A DNA stretch of 64,000 nucleotides, from NCBI RefSeq assembly GCF_002224245.2, contig NZ_NKHK02000003.1, positions 153,394 to 217,393 of the forward strand, given 5' to 3'. This DNA comes from Moraxella sp. VT-16-12. GTDB taxonomy: Bacteria > Pseudomonadota > Gammaproteobacteria > Pseudomonadales > Moraxellaceae. Each line of letters opens with the position of its first letter. Position 1 is the stretch's first letter. Below are positions 34,031-43,528 of the stretch, in pieces. The notes beneath the pieces were generated by a model. The model had not been told where the DNA came from and searched no databases. It was given only the letters and a program-made list of their open reading frames with translations. Position numbers and translations under genes: made by a program.

Positions 34031-35776
34031 ATGAGTGAGCCAACCATGCCAACACCCAAAATTACCCCAAAAAACCCTGCCTTTGATTTTACCAAATATC
34101 GTCCCTTTGAGTTTGCACCACATTTGCCTGACCGCACTTGGTGTGATAAACGCATTACCAAAGCACCGATTTGGGCGAGTGTGGATTTGCGAGATGGCAA
34201 TCAAGCCTTGATTGACCCAATGACCATTGAGCAAAAATTAAAATTTTTTAAATTGCTTGTGGCGGTTGGTTTTAAAGAGATTGAGATTGGTTTTCCATCA
34301 GCAGCACAGGTGGAGTTTGATTTTACACGCTTGCTCATTGAAGGTGGTCATGTGCCTGATGATGTTACTTTGCAGGTGCTTGTGCAGGCTCGTGAGCATT
34401 TGATTGAGCGTACTTTTGAAAGCTTAAAAGGTGCTAAACGTGCCATTGTTCATGTGTATAACAGTACTTCAAAAGTACAACGCGATAAGGTGTATCAGCT
34501 TGATAAAGAAGGCATTAAAGCCATTGCGGTTAATGGGGCGACATTATTACGCGACATTGCCAAACGCTATCCTGAAACTGAATGGATTTTTCAGTATAGC
34601 CCTGAAAGTTTTAGCCAGACAGAAACCGATTTTGCCGTAGAAGTGTGCCAAGCGGTGTGCGACGTGTGGCAACCTGAACAAGGTCAAAAGGTGATTTTAA
34701 ACCTGCCTGCCACCGTAGAAGCCAGTACACCCAACCTGTATGCTGACCAAATTGAGTATTTTTGCCGTCATTTGCCAAGCCGTAAAGACGTTATCATCAG
34801 TCTGCACACCCATAACGACCGTGGCTGTGGCGTGGCAGCCAGCGAGCTTGGTGTGATGGCAGGAGCTGACCGTGTGGAAGGCACACTGCTTGGCAATGGT
34901 GAGCGAACAGGCAACATGGACATTTTGACCATGGCGATGAATTTGTACAGTCAAGGCATTGACCCAGAGCTTGATTTGTCTGATGTGAGTGAGATTATCC
35001 AAGTTGTTACAGAGTGCAACAATCTGCCTGTGCACCCACGTCATGCCTATGTGGGCGAGCTGGTGTTTACGGCATTTAGTGGCTCTCACCAAGATGCGAT
35101 TAAAAAATCGCTGGATTATAACGAAAAACATGATGAAACCAAACATCATTGGGACGTGGCGTATCTGCCCATTGACCCTGTGCATATTGGGCGTAGTTAT
35201 CAAGACGTGGTGCGGATTAATAGCCAGTCTGGTAAGGGTGGGGCGGCATACATTCTACAACGTCATTATGGATTTGATTTGCCACGTTGGACCCAAATTG
35301 ATTTTGCCAAAGTGGTGCAAAATCGTGCTGAAAGTTTGGCAAGAGAGCTAAAAACCCAAGAGCTTTTGGACATTTTTACCGAAACATTTTTAATTCAAGA
35401 AACCTTTAAGTTAAGCGATTATCAGATTAAAAACACAGGTGGGGAAGTGTCGTTTGTAGGGCAAGTTGCCACACCAACAGATGTGCTGACTCTTGATGGG
35501 CAGGGTAATGGTGCGTTATCAGCGTTTATAGATGGGCTTGTCAAAGCGACAGGGCGAGACATTCATGTAACCAATTATAGTGAACACGCCATTAACACCA
35601 AGGCAACCGAAAGTCTGCTTGATGACGAGTTGGGCGATAACCAAACTCATGCGGCGGCGGTGGCATACATTCAGCTCAATATTGGTAACAAAGTGTATTC
35701 GGGCATTGGTGTATGTAACAGCACAGTATCAGCGATGTTAAAAGGGGTGTTGTCCGCACTATCACAAGCATGGTAA
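34031..35776 (+). CDS. leuA: 2-isopropylmalate synthase, long form
   Basis: First committed step of leucine synthesis: condenses acetyl-CoA with 2-oxoisovalerate. 581 residues, the longer LeuA type (about 550-600) that opens with NPAFDFTKYRPFEFAPHLPDRTWCDKRITKAPIWASVDLRDGNQAL. The metal site is SVDLRDGNQAL (Asp) and ISLHTHNDRGCGVAASELG (HxH). The C-terminal LeuA-dimer regulatory domain (from about 440) binds leucine for feedback inhibition. Alternative start 34046 is possible. It stands alone, divergent from the Lrp-type gene, and is followed by a terminator. No leuBCD is in the window. Confidence 0.95.
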   Translation: MSEPTMPTPKITPKNPAFDFTKYRPFEFAPHLPDRTWCDKRITKAPIWASVDLRDGNQALIDPMTIEQKLKFFKLLVAVGFKEIEIGFPSAAQVEFDFTRLLIEGGHVPDDVTLQVLVQAREHLIERTFESLKGAKRAIVHVYNSTSKVQRDKVYQLDKEGIKAIAVNGATLLRDIAKRYPETEWIFQYSPESFSQTETDFAVEVCQAVCDVWQPEQGQKVILNLPATVEASTPNLYADQIEYFCRHLPSRKDVIISLHTHNDRGCGVAASELGVMAGADRVEGTLLGNGERTGNMDILTMAMNLYSQGIDPELDLSDVSEIIQVVTECNNLPVHPRHAYVGELVFTAFSGSHQDAIKKSLDYNEKHDETKHHWDVAYLPIDPVHIGRSYQDVVRINSQSGKGGAAYILQRHYGFDLPRWTQIDFAKVVQNRAESLARELKTQELLDIFTETFLIQETFKLSDYQIKNTGGEVSFVGQVATPTDVLTLDGQGNGALSAFIDGLVKATGRDIHVTNYSEHAINTKATESLLDDELGDNQTHAAAVAYIQLNIGNKVYSGIGVCNSTVSAMLKGVLSALSQAW

Positions 35777-35786
35777 TCATTTAAAC

Positions 35787-35820
35787 AAAAGGGCGGAAGA
35801 TTGTTTCTGCCCTTTTATTT
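35787..35820 (+). terminator. Intrinsic terminator of leuA
   Basis: AAAAGGGC...GCCCTTTTATTTT with an imperfect inner stem, 11 bp after the stop. Confidence 0.75.
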
Positions 35821-35847
35821 TGACTCATAATTTATTTAACATAATCT

Positions 35848-35881
35848 AAAAAACAGACATAACATACAAGAAATGCCTGTT
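35848..35881 (-). terminator. Intrinsic terminator of the SUKH gene array
   Basis: On the minus strand AACAGGCA pairs with TGTCTGTT (one G-T pair) over a 14-nt loop, followed by six T. It lies about 20 bp after the last SUKH gene. Confidence 0.65.
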
Positions 35882-35902
35882 GTTTATACGTCATTAAATT
35901 AA

Positions 35903-36454
35903 TTATAACAATCTACCTGTGGTTAATTCTTTAAAGTCATTATGATGCTTTCCTGTGATTTTTGAAGTGGTAATTTGACGATAATATTTTAAAAAATCAA
36001 ATAGGGTGCCAAATTCTCTAACAGTATCTTCATTGGTATCCCATTCATAAACGGTATCGTTATCATCTGCTGTTAGCATAAAATATTGAATAATATGCTC
36101 ATTAATGCCTGCAAAGATAACAAATCTTTTTTCCACTAAATCTACATTACCAAGAAATTGCATGAGATATTCATAATCACTATCTTCTTGAATAACTTCT
36201 CTTATATAATCATCTAAGTAATGATTTGCATAGCTATCACTATATATGTATATCTCATCACTAAATAACAACCCACCAGAACATTTACCCATCGTCATCA
36301 GTAGCTCTTTAAATTGACCGTGGATTGGGATATTGTATTTTTGTTCAATTTGTTTGATTTCTTCTTCGGTATAGCCCTGAATCAGTTCAGGGCGTTCGAT
36401 GAAATTATTGCGTGGGTTTTTAATGCTTAATAGGGTTTGGATTAGATTATTCAT
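35903..36454 (-). CDS. SMI1/KNR4 (SUKH) family protein, copy 3 of 3
   Basis: 183 residues. The SUKH domain is recognised by E-x-E-IKQIEQKYNIPIHGQFKELLMTMG (the family's 'E..L...LP..y..fL...nG' helix) and the later YEWDTNEDTVREFGTLFDFLKYY. SUKH proteins are best known in bacteria as immunity proteins against polymorphic or contact-delivered toxins. It is the last gene of a three-gene array; its start overlaps the stop of copy 2 by ATGA. Compared with the other copies, residues about 64-115 diverge strongly (SDEIYIYSDSYANHYLDDY.. here) while both flanks are nearly identical. No toxin gene is nearby. Confidence 0.85.
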   Translation of the reverse strand: MNNLIQTLLSIKNPRNNFIERPELIQGYTEEEIKQIEQKYNIPIHGQFKELLMTMGKCSGGLLFSDEIYIYSDSYANHYLDDYIREVIQEDSDYEYLMQFLGNVDLVEKRFVIFAGINEHIIQYFMLTADDNDTVYEWDTNEDTVREFGTLFDFLKYYRQITTSKITGKHHNDFKELTTGRLL

Positions 36455-37002
36455 AATAATCTACCTGTGGTTAATTCTTTAAAATAGTTATGTTCCTTTC
36501 CAGTAATTCGTGAGAATATGATTTGACGATAATATTTTAAAAAATCAAATAGGGTGCCGAATTCCCTAACAGTATCTTCATTGGTATCCCATTCATAGAT
36601 AATGTCGTCTTGATTTGCAAGAAGCATAAAATATTTAATCATATGCTCATTTATGCCTGCAAACTCAAAATATTTTTTTTCTACAAAATTGATATTGCCC
36701 ATATTTTTAATAAATTCTTGGCAATCTAGGTCTTCGTGTATCTCTTGTCTCATGGCATCAGAAAAGTCATACTCATCTCTTGTCTCTCTATATATGTATA
36801 TATCATCTCCACGCAATATCCCACCCGAACACTTACCCATCGTCATTAATAGTTCTTTAAATTGACCGTGGATTGGGATATTGTATTTTTGTTCTATTTG
36901 TTTGATTTCATCTTCGGTATAGCCTTCTATCAACTCAGGTCTATCAATAAAACTGTCATAAGGGCTTTTGATGGATAATAGGGTTTGGATTAAATTGCTC
37001 AT
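36451..37002 (-). CDS. SMI1/KNR4 (SUKH) family protein, copy 2 of 3
   Basis: 183 residues, same length as the other two copies. It is closer to copy 1 (37550) than to copy 3: both have GGILRGD.IYIYR and ..DCQEFIKNMG. The variable centre reads RETRDEYDFSDAMRQEIHEDL here. ATGA overlaps at both ends give strict translational coupling. No signal peptide or membrane helix, so cytoplasmic, as expected for an immunity protein (family knowledge); the cognate toxin is not visible. Confidence 0.85.
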   Translation of the reverse strand: MSNLIQTLLSIKSPYDSFIDRPELIEGYTEDEIKQIEQKYNIPIHGQFKELLMTMGKCSGGILRGDDIYIYRETRDEYDFSDAMRQEIHEDLDCQEFIKNMGNINFVEKKYFEFAGINEHMIKYFMLLANQDDIIYEWDTNEDTVREFGTLFDFLKYYRQIIFSRITGKEHNYFKELTTGRLL

Positions 37003-37550
37003 AATAATCTACCTGTGGTTAGTCTTTTAAATACTTCATTATTTTGACCAGTAATATCCGAACCTATAATTTGGCGATAATATTTTAAAAAATCAAATAG
37101 GGTGCCGAATTCTTTAACAGTATCTTCATTGGTATCCCATTCATAGATAGTGTCGTCTTGATTTGCAAGAAGCATAAAATACTGAAGCATGTGTTCATTA
37201 ATTCCTGCAAAAGCAAAGTATTTTTTTTCTACCAAATCAATATCACCCATGTTTTTAATAAATTCTTGACAATCTGGGTCATTTTGAATTTCTATATTTA
37301 ATTCATTGTGAAAATCATCGTAATTTAATGTCGCTCTATATATATATATCTCATCTCCACGCAATATCCCACCCGAACATCTACCCATTGTCATTAATAG
37401 TTCTTTAAATTGACCATGGATTGGGATATTGTATTTTTGTTCTATTTGTTTGATTTCATCTTCTGTATAACCTTGAATAAGTTCAGGGCGTTCAATGAAA
37501 TTATTATAAGGACTTTTGATAGATAATAGGGTTTGAATTAAATTGCTCAT
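36999..37550 (-). CDS. SMI1/KNR4 (SUKH) family protein, copy 1 of 3
   Basis: First gene of the array, 183 residues, preceded by a strong Shine-Dalgarno (TAGGAG, 6 bp before ATG); the two following copies rely on coupling. N-terminal segment MSNLIQTLLSIKSP..NFIERPELIQGYTEDEIKQIEQKYNIP is shared with the others. The centre (RATLNYDDFHNELNIEIQNDP) and the C-terminal GSDITGQNNEVFKR differ. The protein is acidic and cytoplasmic. Alternative roles of SUKH proteins exist, so the immunity role is a family-based inference. Confidence 0.85.
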   Translation of the reverse strand: MSNLIQTLLSIKSPYNNFIERPELIQGYTEDEIKQIEQKYNIPIHGQFKELLMTMGRCSGGILRGDEIYIYRATLNYDDFHNELNIEIQNDPDCQEFIKNMGDIDLVEKKYFAFAGINEHMLQYFMLLANQDDTIYEWDTNEDTVKEFGTLFDFLKYYRQIIGSDITGQNNEVFKRLTTGRLL

Positions 37551-37726
37551 AAATTACTCCTAAGGGGGATGTTTGTTGGTTTTAAAATTGGTATGACACC
37601 ATCAGTCCCTAAAATTTTATCAGTATAACACAGCTTGTTGTTTAAAAATGGTTTTTGCCCAAAATGCTTAACATCTCTCATCAAAAATCGCCCATGTATC
37701 AAGATGTAACACACCTTATGGGATTG

Positions 37727-37758
37727 CCGTTTATTTTTTGCGATAAACGGTATTTTTT
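37727..37758 (+). terminator. Terminator-like hairpin in the fruB leader
   Basis: Perfect 8-bp stem CCGTTTAT/ATAAACGG with loop TTTTTGCG, followed by TATTTTTT. It lies 56 bp before the fruB ATG in the sense direction, with no plus-strand gene upstream for over 1.9 kb. It could be an attenuator, the end of a small RNA, or an operator palindrome. Confidence 0.5.
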
Positions 37759-37813
37759 AGCGAAAAGATGGTAAAATTAGTGAATTTTATGTAAAAACGC
37801 TCCAAGGAAAATT

Positions 37814-40705
37814 ATGCTTAGCCTGACTTGTGATGATGTGCGTATGAATGCTCATGCGTCATCAAAAGATGAAGCCTTGACATTATTGGCTCAGATTTTT
37901 GTGAATGATGGATTGACCCAAGATGGCTATCTTGATGGGTTGTTGGCACGTGAAAATCAGGCGAATACTTATCTAGGACAAGGAGTTGCCATACCACACG
38001 GCACGCCCCAAGTGCGTCATCTGATTAACAAAACAGGTGTGCGTTTGGTGCATTTTGCTGATGGGGTGGTGTGGAGTGATGATGGCGATAAAGTGTACCT
38101 GATGGTGGGTATTTGTGCAAAATCTGATGAGCATTTGAGCATTTTAAAACAACTGACAGGAGCATTGACGGATAATATTGCCGATAAAATTCATCAGGCA
38201 AAAACCGCCGATGATGTCATCTCTTTGTTGAAAAATAAAGAGCAAACCGCCCAAAAACAACTGCTGTTACATGAATCCTTGATTGAAACAGGCGTGCCTG
38301 CTACTGATGTTGATGAGCTGTATCATGTTGCTTTGCAAAGTTTAAAACAAAAGCAAGTTTTGCAAAGTGCTTTGGGCATAAAAGCTGAATTTGTGCCATT
38401 GTCGGTGGGGCGTTATCCGATTTATGGGGCAGTCATAGAAAGCCCATTGATAAACAAATCAGCCTTAGCATTGATGGTGGCTCATGATGTCATTAAATAT
38501 CAAGGGTCAGATTTAAGTGCTTTGGCGGTCATTGCAAGCAATGATAATGTAGATACACAGTCATTATCAAAGATATATGATGTGCTGATGGCTCATGATT
38601 TGGCTGATGAGATTGGCACACTTGATGTCTCCCAAATCGCTCATCGTTTGGGGGTGGCTTGCGAACCATCTTGGCAGTCGGTCAGCGTGATAATCCCCAT
38701 GCCCCAAGGCTTGCACGCTCGTCCTGCCACCGCTTTATCTGAGCTGGTCAAAACTGCCACAGGCGAGATTAGGGTGTGCGTAGATAAGGGGGAGTTTGTT
38801 TCAGCAAAGAGCTTGGCACGTCTTTTGTCGCTTGGGGCAGGATTTGGACAAACATTGACTTTTATGGCAGAGCCTGATACAGATGCGGTGGCGTTGTTAC
38901 CCAAATTAGTGCAGGCGGTGGAGCAAGGGTTGGGCGATGATATTGCGATTGTGCCATCAGCACCATCGGTACTGCCTGCCCCCATTCAAACACCAGCAAC
39001 AGCTCAGCACATCATTAATGGTCAAAAAACACACGCAATTTCAGCATCTCGTGGCGTGGCGGTGGGGCAAGCTTATGTGCTTGAAGACACCAATTTTGAT
39101 TATCCGATGACATCAAATAATCCAAAAGAAGAGATTGCTCGTTTAAATTTGGCGATTGATGATGTCAAAGAAGATTTAAAAGCGATGATAAAAAACACCC
39201 AAAAATCATCCATCACCAAGATTTTTACTGCTCATTTGGCATTGCTTGATGACGATGAGATTGTGCTTGGGGCAAAAGATGGCATTCATCAAGGGTCGTC
39301 CGCCGCCGCCGCTTGGCACAGCCACATTAAAAACATGGCAGATGCCCAAGCTTCTTTGGGTAATCAAGTGTTGGCAGAGCGTGCGGCTGATTTAAGAGAT
39401 ATTGGTCAAAAAGTACTGTGCTATTTGACAGGTCAAAAGCCCAAAAACGCCCCAAATGAGCCTTATGTGCTGATAAAAGATGATTTGTTGCCATCTGATG
39501 TTGCCAAACTTGACCCAACACAAGTGGCAGGGGTCATTACAGCGTTTGGTGGTGCAAGCTCTCATAGTGCCATCGTGGCTCGTGCTTTGGGTATTGCTTG
39601 CGTGGTGGGAGCGGGCGTGGGCGTGCTTGACATTAAAGATGGCGATACAGTACTGTTAGATGGGGGTGAAGGGTGGTTTGTGGTCAATCCTGACGACGTG
39701 CTTGTTGATGAGTATTTAAGCAAACAAAAAGAGATTGCCCAACGCCAACAGCTTGCCCTAGCAGCAGCTCATCAGCCTGCCATCACCACAGATGGTCATC
39801 AAATAGAAATTGCGGTAAACATTGGTAATGTTAATGACACGCCAGATGCTGTGGCACAAGGAGCAGAAGCGGTGGGTCTGTTGCGTACTGAGCTTGTGTT
39901 TATGGCTCACACCCAAGTGCCTGACATTAGCGTGCAAGTGGCAGATTATACCAAAGTGTTTGATGCCTTAGATGGTCGCCCATTGGTGGTGCGTACGCTT
40001 GATGTGGGTGGCGATAAACCTTTGCCTTATTTGCCCATGCCAGCAGAAGATAACCCATTTTTGGGCGTGCGGGGTATCCGCTTATCACTTGAACGTCCTG
40101 AGCTATTAAAAAATCAGCTAATTGCTTTGATACAAGCATCCAAAGGCAGAGATTTGAGAATCATGTTCCCAATGGTGGGCAGGCTAGAAGAATGGCGACA
40201 AGCCAAAAAAATACTCAATGATGTATTAAGCGATTATCCACATGATAAGCTACAAGTGGGCATTATGATAGAAGTGCCAAGCGTGGCGATTATGGCAGAG
40301 CATTTTGCCAAAGAAGTGGATTTTTTTAGTATTGGCACAAATGATTTGACTCAGTACACCCTAGCGATAGACCGTGGACACCCCACCTTATCCAAGGACG
40401 CTGATGGCTTGCACCCAAGTATTTTACAGTTGATTTATCATACTGTGGCATCTGCTCACGCTCATGGCAAATGGGTGGGTGTGTGCGGAGAGCTGGCAGG
40501 TGATGAGATGGCAGTGCCAATTCTTGTGGGGTTGGGCGTGGACGAGCTTTCTATGTCCACCAAATCCATCGCCTTGACCAAAGCACTTATCAGACAGCTC
40601 AACCAAGCAGCTTGCCAACAGCTTGCTAAACGAGCCTTAATGTGTCAAACTGCCAAACAAGTAAGAGCCTTAGTTGGTAGTTTAACCACGGAGCAACCAT
40701 CATGA
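37814..40705 (+). CDS. fruB: Fused fructose PTS protein: EIIA-HPr-Enzyme I
   Basis: 963 residues combining the soluble phosphate-relay proteins of fructose uptake. Domain 1 (about 1-145) is EIIA-Fru with phospho-His62 in GVAIPHGTPQVR. A middle EIIA-like or linker region follows (about 150-280). HPr (about 285-370) has the phospho-His in MPQGLHARPATALSELV. Enzyme I (about 390-960) has phospho-His in GGASSHSAIVARALG, the PEP-binding segment RTELVFMAHTQ...RTLDVGGDKPLPY and the C-terminal FSIGTNDLTQYTLAIDRGH. The fusion makes a self-contained relay from PEP to FruA. RBS AAGGA lies 7 bp before the ATG. Overlaps fruK by ATGA. Confidence 0.95.
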   Translation: MLSLTCDDVRMNAHASSKDEALTLLAQIFVNDGLTQDGYLDGLLARENQANTYLGQGVAIPHGTPQVRHLINKTGVRLVHFADGVVWSDDGDKVYLMVGICAKSDEHLSILKQLTGALTDNIADKIHQAKTADDVISLLKNKEQTAQKQLLLHESLIETGVPATDVDELYHVALQSLKQKQVLQSALGIKAEFVPLSVGRYPIYGAVIESPLINKSALALMVAHDVIKYQGSDLSALAVIASNDNVDTQSLSKIYDVLMAHDLADEIGTLDVSQIAHRLGVACEPSWQSVSVIIPMPQGLHARPATALSELVKTATGEIRVCVDKGEFVSAKSLARLLSLGAGFGQTLTFMAEPDTDAVALLPKLVQAVEQGLGDDIAIVPSAPSVLPAPIQTPATAQHIINGQKTHAISASRGVAVGQAYVLEDTNFDYPMTSNNPKEEIARLNLAIDDVKEDLKAMIKNTQKSSITKIFTAHLALLDDDEIVLGAKDGIHQGSSAAAAWHSHIKNMADAQASLGNQVLAERAADLRDIGQKVLCYLTGQKPKNAPNEPYVLIKDDLLPSDVAKLDPTQVAGVITAFGGASSHSAIVARALGIACVVGAGVGVLDIKDGDTVLLDGGEGWFVVNPDDVLVDEYLSKQKEIAQRQQLALAAAHQPAITTDGHQIEIAVNIGNVNDTPDAVAQGAEAVGLLRTELVFMAHTQVPDISVQVADYTKVFDALDGRPLVVRTLDVGGDKPLPYLPMPAEDNPFLGVRGIRLSLERPELLKNQLIALIQASKGRDLRIMFPMVGRLEEWRQAKKILNDVLSDYPHDKLQVGIMIEVPSVAIMAEHFAKEVDFFSIGTNDLTQYTLAIDRGHPTLSKDADGLHPSILQLIYHTVASAHAHGKWVGVCGELAGDEMAVPILVGLGVDELSMSTKSIALTKALIRQLNQAACQQLAKRALMCQTAKQVRALVGSLTTEQPS

Positions 40706-41688
40706 ATGACATGACAAATCACATCACATCAGATAAAACCGTACTTTGTATCACGCTAAACCCTGCCATTGACATGACCATCACTTTGGAAACATTGACG
40801 CTTGGGGTAGTCAATCGCGCCACAGATACCCAAACCACGCCAGCAGGTAAAGGCTTAAATGTGGCTCATGTTTTGTCTGAGCTTGGCATAAATGGGGTGG
40901 CATCAGGATTTTTGGGGCGTGCTAATGATGAGCTGTTTCGTGCATTATTTGCCAGCCATGCCGACATCAAAAGCATAGAAGGCATTGGCAAGATGACAGA
41001 TGGTTTTATTAAAGTGGCAGGCAGCACTCGCATTAACGTCAAATTGGTGGATAATGGACGCACCACAGACATTAACGGTCAAGGCTTTGTTGTGGCACAA
41101 GATGACAAAACCGCCTTGATAGAGCGGATTGATGCACTAATAGATGGCGTGGATGCTGTGCTTGTGGCAGGCAGTTTGCCAAATGGTTTTAATGCCGATG
41201 ATTTTGATGAACTTCTAAGCCATTTGACTCACAGGCACGATAAAGTGGCGGTAGATGTCAGTGGAGAAGCCCTGAGCGTTACTATAAAGCACAAACTTTG
41301 GCTGATTAAGCCTAACAATGATGAGTTGTCCGCAGTCTTTGGCGGTGATATGACAGACTTGGACACTCAAAAACAAGCCATCAGTCAAATTCCAAGCATT
41401 AAAAATATCTTGGTCTCCATGGGGGGCAAAGGCGTACATTGGTTTGTTGATGGTGGAATTTATCGTGGCATACCACCAGTGATGACGGTCAAAAGCACTG
41501 TTGGGGCAGGTGATACGATGGTGGCGGGCATGATATTTGGGTTATTGACCAATAAAGCACCTACGGACGTACTGCGTTTTGCAACAGCACTATCGGCTCA
41601 TGCGGTGGCGATTGTGGGTGTGGGCGTGCCTGAGCCTTTGCATATGAATAAACTTCTTAGCCAAACCCAAGTGGAAAAATTATCATAG
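40702..41688 (+). CDS. fruK: 1-phosphofructokinase
   Basis: FruK phosphorylates fructose 1-phosphate, the product of PTS uptake, to fructose 1,6-bisphosphate. 328 residues, PfkB family. Motifs: ITLNPAIDMTI near the start, PAGKGLNVAHVLSELG (substrate loop), and VKSTVGAGDTMVAGMIFG with the GAGD anion hole and catalytic Asp. The start overlaps the fruB stop (ATGA); fruA begins 7 bp after its end. A second ATG three codons later is also possible. Confidence 0.95.
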   Translation: MNDMTNHITSDKTVLCITLNPAIDMTITLETLTLGVVNRATDTQTTPAGKGLNVAHVLSELGINGVASGFLGRANDELFRALFASHADIKSIEGIGKMTDGFIKVAGSTRINVKLVDNGRTTDINGQGFVVAQDDKTALIERIDALIDGVDAVLVAGSLPNGFNADDFDELLSHLTHRHDKVAVDVSGEALSVTIKHKLWLIKPNNDELSAVFGGDMTDLDTQKQAISQIPSIKNILVSMGGKGVHWFVDGGIYRGIPPVMTVKSTVGAGDTMVAGMIFGLLTNKAPTDVLRFATALSAHAVAIVGVGVPEPLHMNKLLSQTQVEKLS

Positions 41689-41695
41689 GTGAATC

Positions 41696-43360
41696 ATGCA
41701 ATTTTCACAACATATCATCATTCGTGCGCAATCGGCATTTGCTTTATTGGTCGCAAAACAGCTTGCCAAAGGGTTATCAGCACAAGGAGCAATCGTTAGT
41801 ATTGATACAGATGGCACAGCAGACACAAAAGATGCCATTTTAATCGCACTTGGCGAGCAAAGTGGTGAAATCTCTCCCAAAACCATTGATGTATCACAGT
41901 TATCTGATAAGAATTATCTGATGACATTGCTAGATAAATATATTAACACCACCAACGCTACTCAAAGCCAGACAGCCACGGATAAACCGTTTTCTGTGGT
42001 GGCAATAACGGCGTGTCCGACAGGTGTGGCACACACATTTATGTCAGCAGAAGCCATTGAAAGCTATGCCAAATCCCAAGGCTGGCACATCAAGGTAGAA
42101 ACTCGTGGGCAAGTAGGTGCAGGCAATGTCATTACAGCAGACGAAGTGGCAAGTGCAGATTTGGTCTTTGTGGCGGCGGATATTGATGTGGATTTGTCCA
42201 AATTTCAAGGCAAAAAAATGTATCGCACATCTACTGCTTTGGCACTTAAAAAGACCCCCCAAGAATTTGATAAAGCCTTGCAATCTGCCAACGTCTATCA
42301 AGCCAAAGCTGACACTCAAACAGATGGCAAAACCGACGAAAAAAAGGGCGTGTATCAACACCTGATGACGGGTGTGTCGCATATGTTGCCGTTGGTTGTG
42401 GCAGGGGGGCTGCTGATTGCCATATCTTTTATGTTTGGCGTGGAAGCTTTTAAAGACCAAGCGATTGCTTTTGGTTTGCCAAAAGCACTTATGGACATTG
42501 GCGGTGGCGGTGCTTTTGCCTTGATGATTGCGGTATTTTCAGGTTATGTGGCATATTCCATCGCTGACCGCCCCGGTTTGGCGGTGGGTTTGATTGGTGG
42601 CATGCTTGCCAATACCGCAGGAGCGGGGATTTTAGGTGGTATCATTGCAGGATTTTTGGCAGGTTATACGGTTAGATTTTTAAATGGTGCAATCAAACTG
42701 CCGCCAAGTTTGACATCATTAAAACCGATTTTGATTTTGCCACTGCTTGGCTCGCTCATTGTGGGGCTGCTCATGGTGTATGCCATTAATCCGCCAGTGG
42801 CAAGCTTGATGAATGCATTGACCGAATGGCTCAAATCCATGAATGATGCAAACGCAGTTATTTTGGGCTTAGTATTGGGTGCGATGATGTGTACTGACAT
42901 GGGCGGACCTGTCAATAAAGCCGCTTACACTTTTTCGGTGGGCATGATTGCCTCAGGGGTTTATACGCCGATTGCCGCAGCGATGGCAGCTGGTATGGTA
43001 CCGCCGATTGGTATGGCGATAGCAACTTGGATTGCTAAGCGTAAATTTAATGAAAATCAACACAATGCAGGCAAGGCATCATTTGTGTTGGGGCTGTGTT
43101 TTATCTCTGAAGGGGCATTGCCTTTTGTGGCATCTGACCCTGCTCGTGTCATTGTGGCGTCTATCATCGGTGGGGCAACGGCTGGGGCGATTTCTATGGG
43201 GTTGGGTATTGAGCTAAAAGCACCACATGGCGGTCTGTTTGTGATTCCTTTTGTTTCACAGCCTGTGTTATACCTTGGGGCGATTGCGATTGGGTCTGTT
43301 TTAACAGGGGTAATTTATGCCATTGCTCGCCCAAAGCCAAACTTGATTACCACAGGATAA
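41696..43360 (+). CDS. fruA: Fructose PTS permease, EIIBC
   Basis: 554 residues in the inner membrane; imports fructose and phosphorylates it to fructose 1-phosphate. Residues 1-90 form a degenerate EIIB' domain without the cysteine. The active EIIB (about 97-200) has the phospho-Cys in VVAITACPTGVAHTFMSAEAIE. EIIC (about 215-550) has about nine membrane helices, with the signature GFLAGYTVRFL and a GAMMCTDMGGPVNKAAYTF segment. Layout equals E. coli FruA (563). Last gene of fruBKA; no fruR/cra gene is adjacent. Confidence 0.95.
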   Translation: MQFSQHIIIRAQSAFALLVAKQLAKGLSAQGAIVSIDTDGTADTKDAILIALGEQSGEISPKTIDVSQLSDKNYLMTLLDKYINTTNATQSQTATDKPFSVVAITACPTGVAHTFMSAEAIESYAKSQGWHIKVETRGQVGAGNVITADEVASADLVFVAADIDVDLSKFQGKKMYRTSTALALKKTPQEFDKALQSANVYQAKADTQTDGKTDEKKGVYQHLMTGVSHMLPLVVAGGLLIAISFMFGVEAFKDQAIAFGLPKALMDIGGGGAFALMIAVFSGYVAYSIADRPGLAVGLIGGMLANTAGAGILGGIIAGFLAGYTVRFLNGAIKLPPSLTSLKPILILPLLGSLIVGLLMVYAINPPVASLMNALTEWLKSMNDANAVILGLVLGAMMCTDMGGPVNKAAYTFSVGMIASGVYTPIAAAMAAGMVPPIGMAIATWIAKRKFNENQHNAGKASFVLGLCFISEGALPFVASDPARVIVASIIGGATAGAISMGLGIELKAPHGGLFVIPFVSQPVLYLGAIAIGSVLTGVIYAIARPKPNLITTG

Positions 43361-43483
43361 ATTTGCCCATATAGCAATATTTGCGTAACATTAATCCAAG
43401 ATAAAACGCCTAAATTACAGCATATTTGGCTAAGATTACTCAAAACTGCTTTTACAAAAAGACATTCATATTTGGGTAATATT

Positions 43484-43492
43484 TGTTATAAT
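43484..43492 (+). promoter_or_regulatory. Extended -10 promoter upstream of the coiled-coil membrane protein gene
   Basis: TGTTATAAT (TATAAT at 43487-43492), about 37 bp before the ATG at 43529. No -35 match. Confidence 0.55.
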
Positions 43493-43528
43493 GGCGTAAT
43501 TTTATCCTTACTTTTAATAGCACGAGTC

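Larger units (their letters stand above)
35903..37550 (-). repeat. Three tandem 548-bp gene-length repeats (SUKH array)
   Basis: Start codons lie at 37550, 37002 and 36454, exactly 548 bp apart. Each junction shows the same string: the end codons for LTTGRLL followed at once by the next ATGA. The unit is thus one gene, duplicated twice in register so that stop and start always overlap by 4 bp. Ends of the units are near-identical in DNA, the centre is not. Confidence 0.9.

Noticed and set aside
35903..37550. SUKH array as part of a contact-dependent inhibition or polymorphic toxin locus
   Set aside because: No toxin, two-partner secretion or Rhs gene lies within the window next to it.
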